64,000 bases of DNA from Vibrio tritonius (GCF_001547935.1 NZ_AP014635.1:2232001-2296000), one strand, 5' to 3'. Positions 46,309 through 56,953 are shown, numbered from the stretch's first letter. Program-made: numbers and translations. The notes: generated by a model not told the origin, from the letters alone.

Positions 46309-46830
46309 TTAACGATAACGACCTCGGCGGGCACTGCTCGCTTTACCAGCTAAAGCGATAAGCGTCTTATTGGTATTAGCGTGACAAATTGCAACGCCAA
46401 GAGCATCTGCAGCGTCAGCCTGCGGTTTCGCGGGCAATTTCAACATCTGCTGCACCATGTGTTGAACCTGAGCCTTTTCTGCCCCACCTGTTCCCACCAC
46501 CGCTTGTTTAATTAAACGTGCGGCATATTCAAATACCGGTAAATCGGCATTCACAGCAGCAACAATTGCACTACCACGAGCTTGGCCTAACTTTAATGCA
46601 GAGTCGGCATTTTTTGCCATAAACACCTGCTCGATAGCAAACACATCGGGTTGAAATTGGGTAATGATTTCACTCACACCTGCGTAAATTTGTTTTAGTC
46701 GGAGCGGTAAATCCTTTTCAGAAGTTCGGATACACCCACTGCCCAAATACTGCAGTTGCCGACCTTGCTGACGTATCACACCATAACCTGTGATACGAGA
46801 ACCGGGGTCAATCCCCAAAATGATAGACAT
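46309..46830 (-). CDS. ruvC: Crossover junction endodeoxyribonuclease RuvC
   Basis: A 173-residue Holliday-junction resolvase with the four catalytic acids visible: Asp in [14 protein letters not shown], Glu in [11 protein letters not shown], and the Asp pair in [14 protein letters not shown]. It cuts symmetrically at junctions delivered by RuvAB. It lies 83 nt upstream of ruvA and begins the operon. Confidence 0.96.
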   Translation of the reverse strand: MSIILGIDPGSRITGYGVIRQQGRQLQYLGSGCIRTSEKDLPLRLKQIYAGVSEIITQFQPDVFAIEQVFMAKNADSALKLGQARGSAIVAAVNADLPVFEYAARLIKQAVVGTGGAEKAQVQHMVQQMLKLPAKPQADAADALGVAICHANTNKTLIALAGKASSARRGRYR

Positions 46831-46941
46831 AGATAAATCTTGATAAGGTAACGATATTCTTAACGATGTTAGCTTAATTCATCCAAGTACGATAGCTAAC
46901 ACCACTTGTTCCGAGCTCAACATCCAATTAAATGAACGTTG

Positions 46942-46980
46942 CAAAAAAAGAAAGTGGGCCTAAAGCCCACTTCCATTTTT
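46942..46980 (-). terminator. Terminator of cysS
   Basis: AAGTGGGC / GCCCACTT stem with a 5-nt loop, then T-rich sequence on the minus strand, 17 nt after the cysS stop. Confidence 0.88.
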
Positions 46981-46996
46981 AACGCAACACTCGGAC

Positions 46997-48379
46997 TTAC
47001 TTACGACGCCAAGTTGTTCCTTCTGGACCATCTTCTAATACGATGCCCATCTCATTTAACTTATCGCGAGCAAGGTCGGCATTAGCCCAATCTTTTGCCG
47101 CACGAGAATCATTGCGTAACTTGATTAGTGCTTCTATTTCAGCTGCTTCATCAGAATCACCCGCATCCCCTTGCAGGAAGTGCTCTGGGTCTTGATGAAG
47201 AATGCCGATCACGTCAGCAAGCTCACGCATTAGTGCACCTAACGCATTGGCTTTGTCGAAGTCTTCACCTTTTAGACGGTTAATTTCACGCGCCATATCA
47301 AACAGCACTGAATACGCTTCTGGAGTATTGAAGTCATCACTCATCGCGTCGTTGAAACGTTGTTTGTAATCGCCCATTTCAACAGGAGCCGCAGTTAAGT
47401 CCAAACCACGTAATGCCGTGTATAAACGCTCGAGTGACGCACGTGCTTGATTGAGGTTTTCTTCACTGTAGTTCAATTGGCTACGGTAGTGACCAGACAT
47501 CAAGAAGTAACGTACTGTTTCTGGATCGTAATGACCCAATACATCGCGAATGGTAAAGAAGTTGCCAAGAGATTTTGACATTTTCTCTTTATCTACCATT
47601 ACCATTCCACTGTGCATCCATGTATTCACGTAATGACCACCGTGAGCACAGCATGATTGGGCAATTTCATTTTCATGGTGTGGGAATTGCAAATCTGAAC
47701 CACCACCATGAATATCAAAGTGATCACCTAAAATGGATGAGTTCATCGCTGAACATTCAATGTGCCAACCTGGACGACCGGCACCCCATGGAGATTCCCA
47801 CGTTGGTTCGCCCGGCTTAGACATTTTCCAAACCACAAAATCCAATGGACTGCGTTTTGCGGTTTCAATATCAACACGCGCACCGGCTTGCAATTGATCT
47901 AAATCTTGTCGAGAGAGCTTTCCGTAATCATCAAATTTAGCCACTTCAAACATAACGTCGCCATTATCTGCCACGTATGCAAAACCTTTTTCGATCAGCT
48001 TTTCAACTAAGGCAATGATTTCAGGAATAAACTTAGTTGCTCTTGGCTCTACATCTGGACGACGCATATTCAGCGCATCAAAATCGGTATACATATCTTG
48101 AATCAAACGCTCAGTTAATGAATCACATGATTCACCGTTTTCCGCAGCGCGCTTAATAATTTTATCGTCAATATCGGTGATATTACGGACAAACGTCAAA
48201 TCGTAACCCAAATAACGTAAGTAACGAGACACGACATCGAAAGAAACAAAAGTACGACCATGGCCAATATGACAGAGATCGTAGATGGTGACTCCACAGA
48301 CATACATGCCAACTTTGCCAGCATTGATCGGTTTAAATTCCTCTTTTTGTCTTGTGAGTGTGTTATATATCTTCAACAT
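46997..48379 (-). CDS. cysS: Cysteinyl-tRNA synthetase CysS
   Basis: A 460-residue class I synthetase: HIGH motif in [15 protein letters not shown] in [11 protein letters not shown], zinc ligands Cys in YVCGVTIYD, Cys in [10 protein letters not shown], then HHENE. It charges tRNA-Cys. Full length and normal. It is divergent from ppiB. Confidence 0.97.
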   Translation of the reverse strand: MLKIYNTLTRQKEEFKPINAGKVGMYVCGVTIYDLCHIGHGRTFVSFDVVSRYLRYLGYDLTFVRNITDIDDKIIKRAAENGESCDSLTERLIQDMYTDFDALNMRRPDVEPRATKFIPEIIALVEKLIEKGFAYVADNGDVMFEVAKFDDYGKLSRQDLDQLQAGARVDIETAKRSPLDFVVWKMSKPGEPTWESPWGAGRPGWHIECSAMNSSILGDHFDIHGGGSDLQFPHHENEIAQSCCAHGGHYVNTWMHSGMVMVDKEKMSKSLGNFFTIRDVLGHYDPETVRYFLMSGHYRSQLNYSEENLNQARASLERLYTALRGLDLTAAPVEMGDYKQRFNDAMSDDFNTPEAYSVLFDMAREINRLKGEDFDKANALGALMRELADVIGILHQDPEHFLQGDAGDSDEAAEIEALIKLRNDSRAAKDWANADLARDKLNEMGIVLEDGPEGTTWRRK

Positions 48380-48525
48380 GATCTCTATCTAAACTGTCTA
48401 AAAAACGAAATGGTCTAGTAGTATAACAACTCTGTTATCGTCTGGTCATCCATTTGATGTTTTGAATGAACAAAAAGTTAGGCTAGAATTGCCATTTCAT
48501 ACAAAACAAAGCAAAGGTAATGCTC

Positions 48526-49020
48526 ATGATCACCCTTCACACTAACTTTGGTGACATTAAAATTCAGTTGAACGAAGAAAAAGCGCCAGAAACTAGCGCA
48601 AACTTTCTTCAATACTGCCGTGATGGTTTTTACGACAACACACTGTTTCACCGTGTTATCGACGGTTTCATGATTCAGGGCGGTGGTATGACTTCAGGCC
48701 TGAAAGAGAAAGCCACTCGTGCCTCTATCAAAAACGAAGCAAACAATGGTCTGAGCAACAAAGTAGGTACGCTTGCAATGGCTCGTACTATGGAACCGCA
48801 CTCAGCAAGTTCTCAATTCTTCATTAACGTAAACGACAACACCTTCCTAGACTTCCGTTCAGAAAGTCGTGATGGTTGGGGTTACTGTGTTTTCGGTGAA
48901 GTGATTGAAGGCATGGATGTGGTTAACCAGATTAAAGGCGTAAGCACTGGTTCTTACGGTATGCACCAAGACGTACCTCTAGACGAAGTGGTTATCACCA
49001 GCACAACTATCGAAGAATAA
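48526..49020 (+). CDS. ppiB: Peptidyl-prolyl cis-trans isomerase B (cyclophilin)
   Basis: A 164-residue cytoplasmic cyclophilin: [14 protein letters not shown] (catalytic Arg), [18 protein letters not shown] and [12 protein letters not shown] are the standard motifs. It accelerates proline isomerisation in folding. ATG 48526 has AAAGG at 9 nt; ATG 48520 is too close to it. No signal peptide. A GC-rich stem-loop (GGGGCGC/GCGCTCC, 49030-49047) separates it from lpxH and may attenuate transcription. Confidence 0.95.
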   Translation: MITLHTNFGDIKIQLNEEKAPETSANFLQYCRDGFYDNTLFHRVIDGFMIQGGGMTSGLKEKATRASIKNEANNGLSNKVGTLAMARTMEPHSASSQFFINVNDNTFLDFRSESRDGWGYCVFGEVIEGMDVVNQIKGVSTGSYGMHQDVPLDEVVITSTTIEE

Positions 49021-49057
49021 TTCGATTATGGGGCGCTGCGGCGCTCCATCTATTCCT

Positions 49058-49777
49058 ATGCATAAAACATTATTTATTTCTGATTTACATCTCACCCCTA
49101 AACGCCCTGATATTACCGACTGTTTTGTACACTTCATGCGTACAGAAGCGATAGAGTGTGATGCACTTTATGTTCTCGGTGATCTGTTTGATTTTTGGGT
49201 TGGAGACGATGATAACAGCGAATTTGCCCTGCGCATTCAAACAGAGTTTCGAACGCTCACTCAACGTGGTATTCCTTGCTATTTTATTCACGGTAACCGT
49301 GATTTTTTGGTCGGCAAACGGTTTGCAAAAAATACGGGTGTCATCTTACTTAACGAAGAGTACGTGGTGGATCTTTATGGACAAAAGGCCCTTCTGCTTC
49401 ATGGCGATACCCTATGCACGAAAGATGTTCGCTATCTCGAATTTCGTAAAAAGGTCCATCAACCCTGGTTACAATGGCTATTCAACCGCTTACCACTGTT
49501 TATAAAACGCAAGCTTGTCGCCAAAATTCAACAAGATATCCGTTCAGATAAGCAACAAAAAGCAATGGAGATCATGGACGTGACTCCAGAAGAAGTCGAA
49601 CAGCGCCTCTCGTATCATAACGTAAACCTTATGATTCACGGACACACACACCGTCCTTTTATCCACAAAGAACATTACGGCACGCGTATCGTTTTAGGGG
49701 ATTGGTACGACCAAGGCTCAGTTTGTGTGGTCACCAAAGAGGGTTACACTTTAGAACAGCGCACTTTTTTAAACTAA
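49058..49777 (+). CDS. lpxH: UDP-2,3-diacylglucosamine diphosphatase LpxH
   Basis: A 239-residue calcineurin-like metallophosphatase that cleaves UDP-2,3-diacylglucosamine to lipid X in lipid A synthesis. Metal-binding motifs appear in order: SDLHL, GDLFDFWVGDD, HGNRDFL, LHGD, HGHTHRP. The start is ATG 49058 (MHKTLFISDLHL); the longer in-frame start reads through the GC-rich stem-loop. Probably transcribed with ppiB. Confidence 0.94.
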   Translation: MHKTLFISDLHLTPKRPDITDCFVHFMRTEAIECDALYVLGDLFDFWVGDDDNSEFALRIQTEFRTLTQRGIPCYFIHGNRDFLVGKRFAKNTGVILLNEEYVVDLYGQKALLLHGDTLCTKDVRYLEFRKKVHQPWLQWLFNRLPLFIKRKLVAKIQQDIRSDKQQKAMEIMDVTPEEVEQRLSYHNVNLMIHGHTHRPFIHKEHYGTRIVLGDWYDQGSVCVVTKEGYTLEQRTFLN

Positions 49778-49838
49778 ATCACAACATTTAGTCTCCCATA
49801 CATACGTTTTTGGAATACGCTTAGTAGATGGAATCTTA

Positions 49839-51101
49839 ATGACTAATTCGAGAGTTATGGCGTCGAGCAAAGACACACCAAAGTTTTCCTATATAGCACG
49901 TCAACCGATTTTAAATAGCGAGCGCGTTACTATCGGTTACGAACTGCTATTTAGGGATGGGCCCAATAATAGTTTTCCTGAAGTTGATCCGGAAAAAGCA
50001 ACGAGCCAGTTGCTATCGGATCATTTTTTGTCGACGCATTATCACACCTTAGGCGGAAAGCTTGGCTTTGTTAACTTTCCCTACGATAGTTTGGTCAATA
50101 TGATTCCCACCAGTTTTCCAACCAATAGCTTGGTTATCGAAGTGCTGGAAACCTGTGCTCCATCTGTAGAATTGTTAACATCGATAAGACAGATGCACAA
50201 ACAAGGTTACAAGATAGCGTTAGATGACTTTATTCCAAGTAAAGAGTGGAAGGCTTTTTTACCTTATGTGTCGGTGATCAAATTTGATTTACGCCAAACG
50301 TCGATCGATCATGCCAAACGGTTTATGCGCAGTACCAAGCAGTTCAATATCGAGTTTCTTGCGGAAAAAATAGAAACCTATGAAGAATTTCAACAAGCAA
50401 AGGCGGCCGGATTTACGCTTTTTCAGGGTTATTTCTTTGCTCGCCCTGAGATTCTACAACACCAATCTCTCGACCCTTCTTTTCTCACTGTGATTCAACT
50501 TTGCCAAGAGGTCGCAAAAGATCAACTCGATTACCCTGCATTAGAAGCGATCATCACCCGTGATCTCTCGATGTCGTATAAACTGCTGTCTTTTGTTAAT
50601 GCATCCGCTAGCGTCAGTTCAAAAATTCAAAACTTTAAACAAGCCATTATCTATCTTGGCGAACATCGTTTACGCCGATTTATCTCGATAGTGGCTGTCG
50701 CCTCGGCCCAAGAGGCCAAACCTCATGCTCTTTATACTCTTTCAATTCAAAGAGCGCGCTTTTGCGAATTGCTGTGGCAGAGTGCTAAAAAACGTGACCA
50801 TACCCTCGAGCAAGGTGCTGCGTTTTTAACAGGCATGTTCTCATTGTTAGACAGTTTACTCGATCAACCTTTAGAAAACATTCTGCTACAAATGCCCATC
50901 GACGTGTCGATAAAATCGGCATTGTTACAGCGTGAAGGTCTACTCGGTGACATTTTAAACTTGGCGATTAGCTATGAAGAAGCAGACTGGACAAACGTAG
51001 CGACGCTCTCCCACAATCTGGCCATTCAACACTCAGATGTCATTGGCAGTTATGACGAAGCGATTCAATGGGCTGATGTGCTGATGGATATGGACTTATA
51101 G
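49839..51101 (+). CDS. EAL-HDOD domain signalling protein (YuxH-like)
   Basis: A 420-residue two-domain protein. The N-terminal half is an EAL domain of the YuxH type: ELL in place of EAL, VNF, EVLE, ALDDF, IKFDLR, AEKIET and FQGYFFARP retain most acidic, Asn and Lys positions expected for cyclic-di-GMP binding. Loop 6 is DDFIPS instead of DDFGTG, so phosphodiesterase activity is doubtful. The C-terminal half is HDOD (SYKLLSFVNASAS, AIIYLGEHRLRRFI). It likely links cyclic-di-GMP to motility or biofilm control. ATG 49857 is an alternative start. Confidence 0.87.
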   Translation: MTNSRVMASSKDTPKFSYIARQPILNSERVTIGYELLFRDGPNNSFPEVDPEKATSQLLSDHFLSTHYHTLGGKLGFVNFPYDSLVNMIPTSFPTNSLVIEVLETCAPSVELLTSIRQMHKQGYKIALDDFIPSKEWKAFLPYVSVIKFDLRQTSIDHAKRFMRSTKQFNIEFLAEKIETYEEFQQAKAAGFTLFQGYFFARPEILQHQSLDPSFLTVIQLCQEVAKDQLDYPALEAIITRDLSMSYKLLSFVNASASVSSKIQNFKQAIIYLGEHRLRRFISIVAVASAQEAKPHALYTLSIQRARFCELLWQSAKKRDHTLEQGAAFLTGMFSLLDSLLDQPLENILLQMPIDVSIKSALLQREGLLGDILNLAISYEEADWTNVATLSHNLAIQHSDVIGSYDEAIQWADVLMDMDL

Positions 51102-51158
51102 ACAAGCTGATCAGATATTAATAGACTTTGTGATTATTTCATTATCTAGTATACGTTT

Positions 51159-51626
51159 ATGACTCTTTGCCATTGTGGGTCTGGTGTGGATTACGCCAAA
51201 TGCTGCCAGCCTGTCCATCATAATCACGCACATGCAACCACCCCCGAACAGCTAATGCGCGCGCGATACTGTGCTCATGTCCTCAAGCTAGTCGATTTTA
51301 TTGTGGCGACCTACCATCCATCGTGCCACGCAGAACAAGACCGTGCTGATATAGAATCGTCAACGCACAGTAACTGGCAAAAACTCGAGGTTTTGTCTAC
51401 TACGCCAGGAAAGAGTGACAACGAAGGCTTTGTGCACTTTAAGGCCCATTTTGTTGACCATGACCAACCGTACTGTTTAGAAGAACGCTCTCGCTTTTTA
51501 CGCGAAGAAGGATTGTGGTTCTATATTGATGGGGAGTTTCCATCGCAGCCTGCGCAAGCTAAAGTGGGTCGTAACGATCCTTGCCCTTGTGGCAGCGGTA
51601 AAAAATACAAGAAATGCTGTGGTTAA
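51159..51626 (+). CDS. ychJ: YchJ-family protein with two SEC-C metal-binding motifs
   Basis: A 155-residue protein with zinc-binding Cys clusters at both ends: [13 protein letters not shown] at the N-terminus and [14 protein letters not shown] at the extreme C-terminus. The middle is the YchJ NTF2-like domain ([28 protein letters not shown]). Function is not established; SEC-C tails commonly bind zinc and mediate protein or ribosome contacts. It is followed by a strong bidirectional terminator. Confidence 0.9.
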   Translation: MTLCHCGSGVDYAKCCQPVHHNHAHATTPEQLMRARYCAHVLKLVDFIVATYHPSCHAEQDRADIESSTHSNWQKLEVLSTTPGKSDNEGFVHFKAHFVDHDQPYCLEERSRFLREEGLWFYIDGEFPSQPAQAKVGRNDPCPCGSGKKYKKCCG

Positions 51627-51637
51627 CCTTTGGACCA

Positions 51638-51667
51638 TAAAAAAACCAGCTACCGCTGGTTTTTTTA
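51638..51667. terminator. Bidirectional terminator between ychJ and the DUF2057 gene
   Basis: AAAAAAACCAGC / GCTGGTTTTTTT with loop TACC: strong stem with A and T runs on both sides. Confidence 0.95.
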
Positions 51668-51687
51668 TTGAAATGAGTCGTCCACGA

Positions 51688-52380
51688 TTACTCTTGGTCG
51701 ACAATCCATTTACGAAATGCTTTGCGTTCTTGTTCAGAAGATCGGCTGTACCAAACCTTTAGCTGCTCAACATTATTCGACATTAATTCAGATGTTTGAG
51801 CTAATGTTTTAGCATTAGAATGAATTTTATATGTACTATGTTCTTTATTACTAGTTACGGCGACAACTGGGGATTTTGTTTTAGCCAATAATGTGATTGC
51901 CGCGGCACCTCTAGCAAAGTTATATTCTCGAGCTTCAGTGATGTAGTCTCGCCCATATTGAACACCATCTTTTGTAAGAAAGTCATATTTAACAGGAATA
52001 GAATGTTGAGTGTTAGCTTCGACAAATCCCCATTCCATTTCACGAATATTTTCTTGTGCTATACGAACACTTCGATATTCTGGTAATTTGAAATCCAAGG
52101 TAGTATCAGCAGCATTAAATTTAGTCACCACGGCTTCGCTTGATACATTCCTTATTTCATCTCCAGATTCAAACGTTGGTATGTATTTAAAAAGTATTTG
52201 ATTCTCACCATTTGGTAAAGTCAACTTCTTACCAGAGAATAAGCTGTTTTCAACGTTCGGCTTATTCATGTTCACCACTAAAATACTCACGTCTTCTGGT
52301 ACGTTTATTACCACGTTTGCAGCAGCTGTAAAAGGAGAAGTAAGCACTACTCCAAAAAGAAACATTGTGGCTTTTTTCAT
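51688..52380 (-). CDS. DUF2057 family exported protein (YccT-like)
   Basis: A 230-residue exported protein: signal peptide (residues 1-21, TSPFTAAA), then a DUF2057 region (VINVPEDVSILVVNMNKPNV, FSGKKLTLPNGENQILFKY). The function is not established; YccT of Salmonella has been tied to curli regulation. The start is ATG 52380 with AAAGGA 6 nt upstream; an in-frame upstream start would put charged residues before the signal. Monocistronic. Confidence 0.82.
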   Translation of the reverse strand: MKKATMFLFGVVLTSPFTAAANVVINVPEDVSILVVNMNKPNVENSLFSGKKLTLPNGENQILFKYIPTFESGDEIRNVSSEAVVTKFNAADTTLDFKLPEYRSVRIAQENIREMEWGFVEANTQHSIPVKYDFLTKDGVQYGRDYITEAREYNFARGAAAITLLAKTKSPVVAVTSNKEHSTYKIHSNAKTLAQTSELMSNNVEQLKVWYSRSSEQERKAFRKWIVDQE

Positions 52381-52525
52381 TTCAAATCCTTTGGGCCTTT
52401 TCATAACCATAACAGTAACTATCTCTTACAATGAAACAGCAGACATCAAGCGCTTAATTATGTCAAGTTTCTCAAATAATAAAAGCCATTGATTATCAGA
52501 TTTATAGTTAACTTTAAAATCAGTG

Positions 52526-52555
52526 AAAAACAAAACCCGACCAAAAGGTCGGGCT
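52526..52555 (-). terminator. Terminator of the porin gene
   Basis: CCCGACC / GGTCGGG stem with loop TTTT (minus strand), followed by a T-rich run, about 30 nt after the stop. Confidence 0.93.
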
Positions 52556-52585
52556 TTAGTAATTTTCAGGTCAAGTAGATACTTA

Positions 52586-53599
52586 TTACCAGTATACTCG
52601 AGCACCTACACCGTAGTAGTAATCGTCATCAGCTGCATCTTGATTGTTTACGCCACCTTCAGCGAACACACGAGCCCATGAACCAAATTTGTACAACATA
52701 CCACCGTATACGTTATTGTAGTCGTTACCCTCTTCAGCATAGTCAGCTACGAACTCGTAACCACCGTACGCTTGAAGTTTTTTGGTTAGACTGTAAGCTC
52801 CAGCAACAACAATAGAGTCAGAAGATAGTTTTGTATCTGCTGAATTGTTCTCCAACTCTGCGTGCCAGTAAGTAGTACCTAGGTTCCAACCGTCACCGTT
52901 ATAGTTTACCGTAACCATACCGTGTTTAAGCTCTTTATCAGCTTTCACTTTAGTAGTTGTAGACACAATTTCAGAACCAACTACAGATTGCGTAGTTGTA
53001 GAAGTGTTTGTACGGTCATCTTGGTAACCTACACCACCATAGATGTCTAGGCTTCCTACTTTAGTACCTACGAAAATTTCGGCAACAGTTGGGTTAGTGT
53101 CACCATTGTCGTATGAGTATTCAGCTTGAACCCAACCAGCATCAGTTTCGAAAGAGTACTTCAACATTGCCTGTTGTAGCCACTCTTGAGAGAAACCGCT
53201 AGCTTCTGGAAGCATACTTGCAGAGTTACCTAGGTAACTGTTTTCAACACCCCAAACGTCATCAGAAATGATGCTTTGCTTACCTACAGTCAGAGTACCC
53301 CATTCAGATGAAGTTAAACCGATGTAGTGTTTACGGTTGTCACCACTGTTAGATTCACCAAGACCAAATTCTACTGAACCTAGTAGTTTTACAGTATCGG
53401 TTACTTTGTAGCTAGCGTTGATACCTGCACGAGATGAGCTTGATTTCAGAGTTGCATCTGTATCTTTAGCATTTTTAGTTGCGTATTCACGTAATTGACC
53501 GTAAAAATCTACTGATGCATCGTCAGTTTTAACGATTTCTGCTGCGTTAACAGAACCTGCTGCTGCAAGCACTGCTAGTGCTAAAAGAGTCTTTTTCAT
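52586..53599 (-). CDS. ompT: Gram-negative trimeric porin, OmpT-like by position
   Basis: A 337-residue outer-membrane beta-barrel: signal peptide (residues 1-19, AGSVNA), alternating amphipathic strands throughout, and the terminal aromatic signature YYGVGARVYW. It is a general diffusion porin (Porin_4 type). Its position between the DUF2057 gene and dinG is where V. cholerae carries ompT (VC1854), so I name it by context; sequence alone does not exclude OmpU-like. In V. cholerae ompT is activated by CRP and repressed by ToxR. Confidence 0.85.
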   Translation of the reverse strand: MKKTLLALAVLAAAGSVNAAEIVKTDDASVDFYGQLREYATKNAKDTDATLKSSSSRAGINASYKVTDTVKLLGSVEFGLGESNSGDNRKHYIGLTSSEWGTLTVGKQSIISDDVWGVENSYLGNSASMLPEASGFSQEWLQQAMLKYSFETDAGWVQAEYSYDNGDTNPTVAEIFVGTKVGSLDIYGGVGYQDDRTNTSTTTQSVVGSEIVSTTTKVKADKELKHGMVTVNYNGDGWNLGTTYWHAELENNSADTKLSSDSIVVAGAYSLTKKLQAYGGYEFVADYAEEGNDYNNVYGGMLYKFGSWARVFAEGGVNNQDAADDDYYYGVGARVYW

Positions 53600-54111
53600 A
53601 TTAATCCACTGCCTTTTCTTAAATCGGGAGATCCTTGCCCGGTTCCCTTTTGTTTTGAAGATGGTTTATCAACTCTGCGGTTGTTGCCCATCGCCACTAA
53701 ATTCGAGTTTTAGATTGCAAAAGAATATGCTGGGTGTCAAATGCTCTAAAAGAATAGTTAAAAAAACCTAAAAATCATTATATATCAAAAACTTAATTCA
53801 AAAGGTTTGTAAAAAACGCTTAAAAATCAACCAAAAACATCAATTTTCATCACTATCAAAAGGTTAGCCAATCCGGATAATTATCTTTTTCTATGCCTTA
53901 TAAATACCAATAAGTAGCATTTTATAAAGACTAAACCCTCTTTTTGGAGCTTTATATTTTTGATTTGCTAAAAAATATTTAAGTGCATGAAGGTTCAATC
54001 TTTTTTTGTGAACGAGATCTACATTTGATTTAAAACAGTGTTGTTTTACGGAACTACTTGTTAGCAAGCCTTATGTGGTAGCATCTCCGGGTTAGATTCC
54101 AGAGCGCCAAC
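53600..54111. other. Long intergenic region between the divergent porin and dinG genes
   Basis: About 510 AT-rich bases without a gene. A CRP-like half site TGTGA followed by TCTACA lies near 54007-54023, about 410 bp before the porin start. No SOS (LexA) box is evident before dinG. Confidence 0.4.
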
Positions 54112-56187
54112 ATGATCACTAATAACATCCAGAAATCGATAAGAAACAGCTATCATAACCTACAAGCACAGCTTGATAATTTTGTTCCCCGCCGAGCACA
54201 AAATTACCTTGTGGCCGAAATAGCCAAAACGTTATGTGGTGAATATCACAAATCTACCCGTATGCTTGTTGCAGAAGCCGGAACGGGGATCGGTAAATCC
54301 CTTTCTTATTTGATGGGCGCGATTCCCGTTGCCCTATCAAACCAGCGTAAAATTGTTATTTCAACCGCAACTGTTGCGCTGCAAGAACAATTAATGAATA
54401 AAGATTTACCGCTATTTCGCCGCATCACCGATGTGCCTTTCTCCTTTATTGTGGCAAAAGGTCGGCAACGTTATTGCTGTGCAGAAAAACTGGCTGTTGC
54501 CGCTGGTGTGGATGGTGGTCAATTAGCCATCTTTGAAACCAAGCCCACGAATGACACACTAGAAACACTAAAAACGCTTTATCATGAGCTGGCTAATCAG
54601 AAATGGGACGGCGACCGAGATTCGTGGCCCGATACGATACCTGATGATGTTTGGCAATTAATAGTGAGTGATAAACATAGTTGTAATCATAGTTTTGCTG
54701 CTCATCGGCACTGCCCGTTTCAAAAAGCGCGCTCGGAATTGGATCGTAACGATATCATCATCGCTAACCACAGCTTAGTGATGGCCGACGCCGACTTAGG
54801 TGGTGGCGTTATACTTCCCGAACCTGAAAACACTATTTATATCTTTGACGAAGCGCATCATTTACCTCATGTTGCACGAGATCATTCTGCTGCAGCTGCG
54901 ACCTTAAAGGGAGCCGCTAGCTGGCTTGAGAAACTGAATCAATCTTTGAGTAAGTATGCCAACCTTGCCGATGAAAAGCGCGTCGGGCGCTTTCGAGAGC
55001 AAGCAGCTTCCGCATTTCAGCAACTTATACCCGAATTGACTCGCCTACCCAACCAATTTACGCCCAGCCAGTTTGATGAAGGAACGTTGCGATTTGAAAA
55101 TGGTGAGCTCCCAGAATGGTTAGAACTGATGGCTAAAGAGCTGAAGCGTGAGAGTCAAAAAGCCAACCAAGCGGTGTCAAAAATAGCGGATCTGATTGCC
55201 GAACGAGTCAAAGAAGGCGAAGTGGCAAGTCGCTTAGCGGAACCAGCCCTCTCCGAATTAGGTTTTTATATTCAAAGACTAGAAAACCTACAACAGGTTT
55301 GGACCTTAATGGCTCAGCCTCAGCCGGAACGCGGAGCGCCATTGGCGCGTTGGTTTGAAATCAGTAAAGAGCGTGATGGTGATTACGTGGCAAACGTATC
55401 CCCACTTGAAATAGGCTGGCAACTAGATCAACAAATATGGAGCCGTTGTGTGGGAGCGATTTTGGTTTCAGCCACCATGAGAGCCTTGAATTCATTCCAA
55501 TACTTCTGCCGCCAAGCGGGCATCAGTGATAAAGAGGAAGATGGCGTACAATTTTTAGCGCTTTCTTCCCCTTTCGACTATCAAAAACAAGCCGAATTAT
55601 TGATTCCTAAGATGGATATCGAACCAACATCGCCGGAATTCACATCTTATTTGGCAAAACGTTTAGTGGATTACATCCAGCCTAATCGTGCAAATCTCAT
55701 TCTTTTCTCTTCTTATTGGCAGATGAAAGAAGTAGCGGAAAAGCTGAGACCCAGTTGCAAAAAGTTGGATTGGACACTACAACTTCAAGGTGAAAAATCC
55801 CGTTCAGAAATTCTAAAAAAACATAAAAAACTAATTAAAAATCAAAAAACCAGCATATTATTCGGCACCGGTAGCTTCTCTGAAGGATTAGATCTGCCTG
55901 GTGAGCTTTTGGAAAATCTGGTGATTACAAAGATTCCTTTTGGCGTACCTACCTCACCAGTGGAACAAGCTCATGCTGAATACATTCAACGCTTAGGCGG
56001 AAATCCCTTTTTGCAAATTTCTGTTCCAGACGCCAGTAAAAAACTGATTCAGTCGGTTGGTCGTTTACTACGTAAAGAAAGAGATTCTGGTCGAGTTGTG
56101 ATCTTAGACCGCAGAATTGTTTCAAAACGCTATGGTAAACAGCTTTTAGACTCTCTGCCCCCGTTTAAACGAGTGATAGAATATTAG
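54112..56187 (+). CDS. dinG: ATP-dependent DNA helicase DinG
   Basis: A 691-residue superfamily-2 (XPD-like) helicase: Walker A AEAGTGIGKSLSYL, cysteines for the 4Fe-4S cluster (QRYCCAEK, KHSCNHSF, HRHCPFQ), DEAH box FDEAHHLPHVA and motif VI QSVGRLLRKERDSGRVVILD. It unwinds R-loops, D-loops and forks with 5'-3' polarity, helping replication past transcription. Family-typical length. It is followed by priC with a 25-nt gap. Confidence 0.96.
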   Translation: MITNNIQKSIRNSYHNLQAQLDNFVPRRAQNYLVAEIAKTLCGEYHKSTRMLVAEAGTGIGKSLSYLMGAIPVALSNQRKIVISTATVALQEQLMNKDLPLFRRITDVPFSFIVAKGRQRYCCAEKLAVAAGVDGGQLAIFETKPTNDTLETLKTLYHELANQKWDGDRDSWPDTIPDDVWQLIVSDKHSCNHSFAAHRHCPFQKARSELDRNDIIIANHSLVMADADLGGGVILPEPENTIYIFDEAHHLPHVARDHSAAAATLKGAASWLEKLNQSLSKYANLADEKRVGRFREQAASAFQQLIPELTRLPNQFTPSQFDEGTLRFENGELPEWLELMAKELKRESQKANQAVSKIADLIAERVKEGEVASRLAEPALSELGFYIQRLENLQQVWTLMAQPQPERGAPLARWFEISKERDGDYVANVSPLEIGWQLDQQIWSRCVGAILVSATMRALNSFQYFCRQAGISDKEEDGVQFLALSSPFDYQKQAELLIPKMDIEPTSPEFTSYLAKRLVDYIQPNRANLILFSSYWQMKEVAEKLRPSCKKLDWTLQLQGEKSRSEILKKHKKLIKNQKTSILFGTGSFSEGLDLPGELLENLVITKIPFGVPTSPVEQAHAEYIQRLGGNPFLQISVPDASKKLIQSVGRLLRKERDSGRVVILDRRIVSKRYGKQLLDSLPPFKRVIEY

Positions 56188-56212
56188 GAGTTGTTTTTCT
56201 AATTTGAACGTT

Positions 56213-56764
56213 ATGAACGATTTGTCTCAACTACGCCACGGTTTGAATCAGTTAGCTGCCGACGCGACTCGATTTGATGAAAAAAGAGGTAAAGATGTGA
56301 AGCCTCTTTTTGATAAAGCACTCTTTCGCAATGACACTAGGCATGCGGTATCTTGTGTGAAAGAAGCTCAAGCGACATTAGAAAGCTTGATCGTGGGGCA
56401 ACGCAACGCAACGTTAACTAAAGAAAGTGCCGAATACTTAACTGAGCGACTGCTACTACAAATTAATGCGCTTTATCGCACATTAGCCAGTGTACCAGCA
56501 AAAATAGACCAGCAAGAGGTGGCTAACACAAACCAGCATAAAACGCTTGATGACCTATATCGCGACAAAATCCAACATCAGGAGTGGCTACGGCGTTTAA
56601 ACCAATTAGTCGCAGACAAGCAAGTTGCTCTTGAACAATCGGACTATTTAACACGCAGCCCCGCGCAAGAAGCGTTAGACGTAGCAGAGCAGCGGTTGCA
56701 ACGCTGCCAAATTGCGCTAGCCAATATTGAACAACTCATCACACAAAAAGAGAAACAACAATAA
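56213..56764 (+). CDS. priC: Primosomal replication protein PriC
   Basis: A 183-residue basic helical protein with the PriC pattern (LRHGLNQLAADATRFDEKR, FDKALFRNDTRH, HQEWLRRLNQLVADKQ). It reloads DnaB at stalled forks with leading-strand gaps. The start is uncertain: ATG 56213 is taken, TTG 56204 is in frame; TAGGAG overlapping the dinG stop is the nearest RBS. Its stop immediately precedes the next ATG. Confidence 0.88.
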   Translation: MNDLSQLRHGLNQLAADATRFDEKRGKDVKPLFDKALFRNDTRHAVSCVKEAQATLESLIVGQRNATLTKESAEYLTERLLLQINALYRTLASVPAKIDQQEVANTNQHKTLDDLYRDKIQHQEWLRRLNQLVADKQVALEQSDYLTRSPAQEALDVAEQRLQRCQIALANIEQLITQKEKQQ

Positions 56765-56953
56765 ATGTCAGATACAAAAGAAACATCTCTCGACCAGGCC
56801 CCTGATGAGATTAAATTGGCCGTTGATCTCATTTACCTATTGGAGACCCATAACATTGCACCAGATACTGCGCTGGCAGCTCTCGAGATTGTGAAGAACG
56901 ATTTACTACGACGCCAAGCCGATGGCATCACTAAAGAAACAGATTCCCTGTAA
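56765..56953 (+). CDS. ybaM: YbaM-family small protein (DUF2496)
   Basis: A 62-residue soluble protein; [20 protein letters not shown] and [15 protein letters not shown] match DUF2496/YbaM, which follows priC in many enterobacteria and vibrios. Function is unknown. The ATG directly abuts the priC stop codon, so translation is probably coupled. Confidence 0.85.
   Translation: MSDTKETSLDQAPDEIKLAVDLIYLLETHNIAPDTALAALEIVKNDLLRRQADGITKETDSL

Noticed and set aside
53600..54111. SOS box for dinG
   Set aside because: No CTG-N10-CAG pattern with the AT-rich centre expected for LexA was found near the dinG start.
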